Below, in pieces: positions 61,656-64,000 of a stretch of DNA of 64,000 bases. The position numbers were made by a program, and so were the translations under genes. Numbering within the stretch: position 1 is the stretch's first letter; each line of letters starts with the position of its first letter. The stretch is taken from positions 9,550,501-9,614,500 of the forward strand of contig NC_135243.1 of the NCBI RefSeq assembly GCF_947623445.1. The letters run 5' to 3'. This stretch comes from Clavelina lepadiformis. Lineage: Eukaryota > Chordata > Ascidiacea > Aplousobranchia > Clavelinidae. The notes beneath the pieces were generated by a model that was not told where the DNA came from, ran no database searches, and saw nothing but the letters and a program-made list of their open reading frames with translations.

Positions 61656-62620
61656 GTGATCGGACGATTCAACCCACGGACGATTCAACGCATCACGGAC
61701 GATTCAACCCAGGACCATTCAACCCCGGACCATTCAACCTAGGGCGATTCAACCCACGGACGATTCAACCCACGGACGATTCAACCCCCGGACGATTCAA
61801 CCTAGGACGATTCAACCCGTGGACGATTCAACCCGCGGACGATTTAACCCGCGGACGATTCAAACCACGGACCTTTCACGTACTTATGGCTTAGGTTATC
61901 ACCAAGTCACTTTGTAGCCAAGTGTAAGCTTAATATTGGACAGTCTAGACTAGAGTCTAGACTCTAGAGTTAGGCCATCCTGAATAGGCCTGTACGTCGT
62001 GGTTATCGGTTATGGTACCATTGCAATCGTACCGTATTTTCTTCAGGTATAAACTTCAAACTAACCACAACAAATAAGCAGAATTATAGCACACAGAATC
62101 CCTCTCTCTGCTATAGGAAAGGTTATTCGTTTATTTTCAAAATAATAAATTGACTGGAGACAAGCGACTTATACTACTCTCAAAATGTTCGATCTCCCGA
62201 TTCAAACGTTTTTGTGGGAAATCTTCATTTCCATCAACAAACAGTTGTTTCTAAGGTTTAACTTTTAATCGACGTGTAGGCTTTATTTATTTTTCGCTAA
62301 GCAGGCCTACTAGTTACAACACGGTACATAAAGTTGTTTTTATTTCAACACAAGATGTGTATTGGTATAGTGGTAAAAGCGGCATCCGTGCCTGATAACG
62401 AACTGCGTAGACGTTTTTGTAAATGGGTTGAATCGTCCTGAGTTGAATTGTCCGTGGGTTTAATCGTCCGCGGGTTGAATAGTCCGTAGGTTGAATCGTC
62501 CGGGAGTTGAATCGTCCGTGGGTTGAATCGTCCTAGGTTGAATGTTCCTGGGTTGAATCGTCCGTGGGTTGAATCGTCCTAGGTTGAATCGTCCGTAGGT
62601 TGAATCGACCTAGAACCCTA
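61656..62620. mobile_element. Foldback-like element with arrays of about 15-bp repeats
   Basis: The left end (61661-61879) has about 13 copies of a GGACGATTCAACCCN unit. The right end (62425-62610) has about 12 copies of the inverted unit (GGGTTGAATCGTCCG). The middle of about 545 bp is unrelated. The two arrays could pair as a long hairpin. The element begins exactly where homology between the duplication arms stops. Confidence 0.75.
62351..62436 (+). ncRNA. tRNA-like (SINE head-like) sequence
   Basis: TTGGTATAGTGGTAAAAGC resembles a tRNA D-arm/A-box. GCCTGATAACGAA resembles an anticodon loop (GAT). The first unit of the right array, GGGTTGAATCGTCC, is close to a B-box (GGTTCGAATCC). Stems are not complete enough for a tRNA gene, so I read it as tRNA-derived, possibly a SINE fragment. 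Confidence 0.3.
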
Positions 62621-62690
62621 GATATACCGTCTCTTCAATAAAACTTTGCATGAGTGACGCTGTTTTCGCTTTCTTGATGAAAGAGTTTGT
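62621..62690 (+). repeat. Direct copy of 42752-42822
   Basis: Shares ttcaataaaactttgcatga and the following ttttcgctttcttgat segment with the spacer just outside the left arm. Confidence 0.75.
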
Positions 62691-62711
62691 AATCGAAAGT
62701 GAGTATATGGC

Positions 62712-62785
62712 ACCTGAACTTGAGAGGTTGACCCACTCCACCACAATAAGTACTTGTTGAAATGTTTATTGCGGGTGATAATATA
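62712..62785 (+). repeat. Direct repeat, copy 1
   Basis: cctgaacttgagaggttgac and the following about 55 bp recur at 63926-64000, 1.2 kb away and reaching the window edge. It may be a terminal repeat of an element that continues to the right. Confidence 0.7.
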
Positions 62786-63925
62786 TTACGGAGTGTCCAA
62801 ATACCGCGCAAGTTTCTTCACTGGCTTGCAACGTCTCGTGAATGGTTGGTTCAGCGTGCGCTGTTTCTTGGTCATCCTCGCATCCGAGGTCGGCTTTTTG
62901 TCTAGAATTCTAGATGATTAATTCTTCGTCACTGCCGTCTAGGTCGATATGACCGAAAACCACGCTTTTTCGAGATGTCCGTCAGCTGGACCCAATGAGT
63001 GTTGCATAGGTTGTAGATGATAAGACATACCTTCGAAACTTGTAGTCGGAGGTCACCAGACTTTTCTCAGCCTCAAATTTAATTTTTCATAGATTCCTCG
63101 ATAAATAAAAAGCGTATTTCCCACCGATGTCGAAGCGCCAGACTTGTAACGGAATGGTGGGTATAAGTAGGCTTACCATACGTCCCGTTTTAGCCGGGAC
63201 AGTCCCGCTTTTAAAGGCTTTGTCCCGGCGTTTCGGTCAGTCAACTAAAAGTCCCGCTTTGGCATTTACTGAGCCAGCATTGCCCTACACTACACGAATA
63301 TTAGCATGATGTGATTGGTTTGTTTAGCCAATTTGCTGAAAAGCAATACTCGATGCGTGTTCTTGTTTCGTTGTGTTAAATGTGAAAGTAATTGTTACAT
63401 CATTCTAGCGGGTAATTGGTCCAGTGGTGAGTTGATTGTTAGCGCATTGGCTTGTTCACTGTTCAGTAATAGTAGGCTAGGAGGAGAAGATGATCTTTTT
63501 GCAGTTAGGTTATTGAAAGAACTTATTTCGTACGGTTCCGGTACTTGTTTGCATTTTCTTCTGCAAAAACCATTTGAATGTGAAAGCCCTTATCACCTGC
63601 AAAATTAAAACTGACTTTTTCTGCTGTGATTTTTATGAGAAAATAAAGTCGAATAAAAACTTTTTGAAGAAAGTATTGTCTACAGAAAAGTATGATTGGA
63701 CGATTATGTAAATTTACAAATGCTTGAACATTGTTTTGTTTCCTAGTAAAATTCATTATTTTAGTTTTTCTTGTTGTCTTACTACTTCAGTTGTCCCTAA
63801 CGATAGGAATCCAAAATAGTCTCATACTTCTAGTAAAATATGAACCACATTTGTCTGATAGGGCTCGTTGTTCTGAAGCGTCCAGCTTTTCAATCACAGA
63901 AATATGGTAAGCCTAGGTATAAGAC
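62786..63925. other. Stretch between direct repeats
   Basis: No convincing gene. A 63175-63265 segment rich in gtcccg/cgggac (taccatacgtcccgttttag) has the look of a dispersed transposon end, but no partner end was found. Frames at 63127-63309 and 63315-63608 have no family resemblance. Confidence 0.4.
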
Positions 63926-64000
63926 TCCTGAACTTGAGAGGTTGACCCACTCCACTACAAAAAGTACTTGTTGAAATGCTTATTGCGCGTGTTAATATAT
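63926..64000 (+). repeat. Direct repeat, copy 2 (cut by window end)
   Basis: Matches 62712-62785 with about eight differences, in the same orientation. Confidence 0.7.

Noticed and set aside
63405-63460. tRNA-like A-box (ttggtccagtggtgag)
   Set aside because: No B-box or anticodon stem at the proper distance.
1-64000. CRISPR arrays, bacterial operons, rRNA genes
   Set aside because: None seen; gene structure is eukaryotic, and the only short regular array is the foldback repeat at 61661-62610, which has no spacers of constant size.

Overview
The window reads as AT-rich, intron-rich DNA of an invertebrate chordate, most likely an ascidian tunicate of the Ciona type. The reasons are short exons with GT-AG introns, TNF-superfamily ligands, a DSL (Notch-ligand) module, and a Gla domain with the intron phases known from vertebrate vitamin K-dependent proteins. 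The species is inferred from gene content only.

Layout. 1-660 holds a broken retrotransposon gag. 661-6613 shows no convincing gene. 6614-6970 (+) encodes a small single-pass membrane protein. 8215-13687 (-) and 18004-20062 (+) are two divergently transcribed TNF-superfamily ligands. Each has seven exons with a matching order of introns, a type II membrane anchor, a furin site and a complete TNF homology domain.

21656-36625 (-) is the main find. I could assemble a 26-exon gene in which every splice phase is consistent, giving 1393 residues. In order it has a signal peptide, an MNNL/C2-like region, a DSL-like domain, a carboxylase-type propeptide with a furin site, a Gla domain, thirteen EGF repeats, a Cys-containing membrane-proximal region, one membrane span and a 330-residue tyrosine-rich tail. 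I infer a calcium- and phospholipid-binding signalling receptor. The Gla part could also be a separate transcript.

This locus is duplicated in inverted orientation. The left arm (25325-42482) carries the full-length gene's 5' two thirds. The right arm (52722-61655) carries a rearranged partial copy on the + strand. Its first part (R1, exons 1-6) is open through MNNL, DSL and Gla and then frameshifts in EGF1. Its second part (R2) joins distal upstream sequence, a promoter-proximal block and broken exons 12-15. The 10.2-kb spacer holds a decayed Ty3/gypsy element with 152-bp LTRs, itself interrupted in its reverse transcriptase, and a pogo/Tigger-type transposase remnant. The right arm also carries a 443-bp hAT-like element and ends at a foldback element built from about 15-bp repeats. 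The last 1.4 kb holds other repeat fragments and no convincing gene. An assembly artefact (two haplotypes joined) cannot be excluded for the palindrome.
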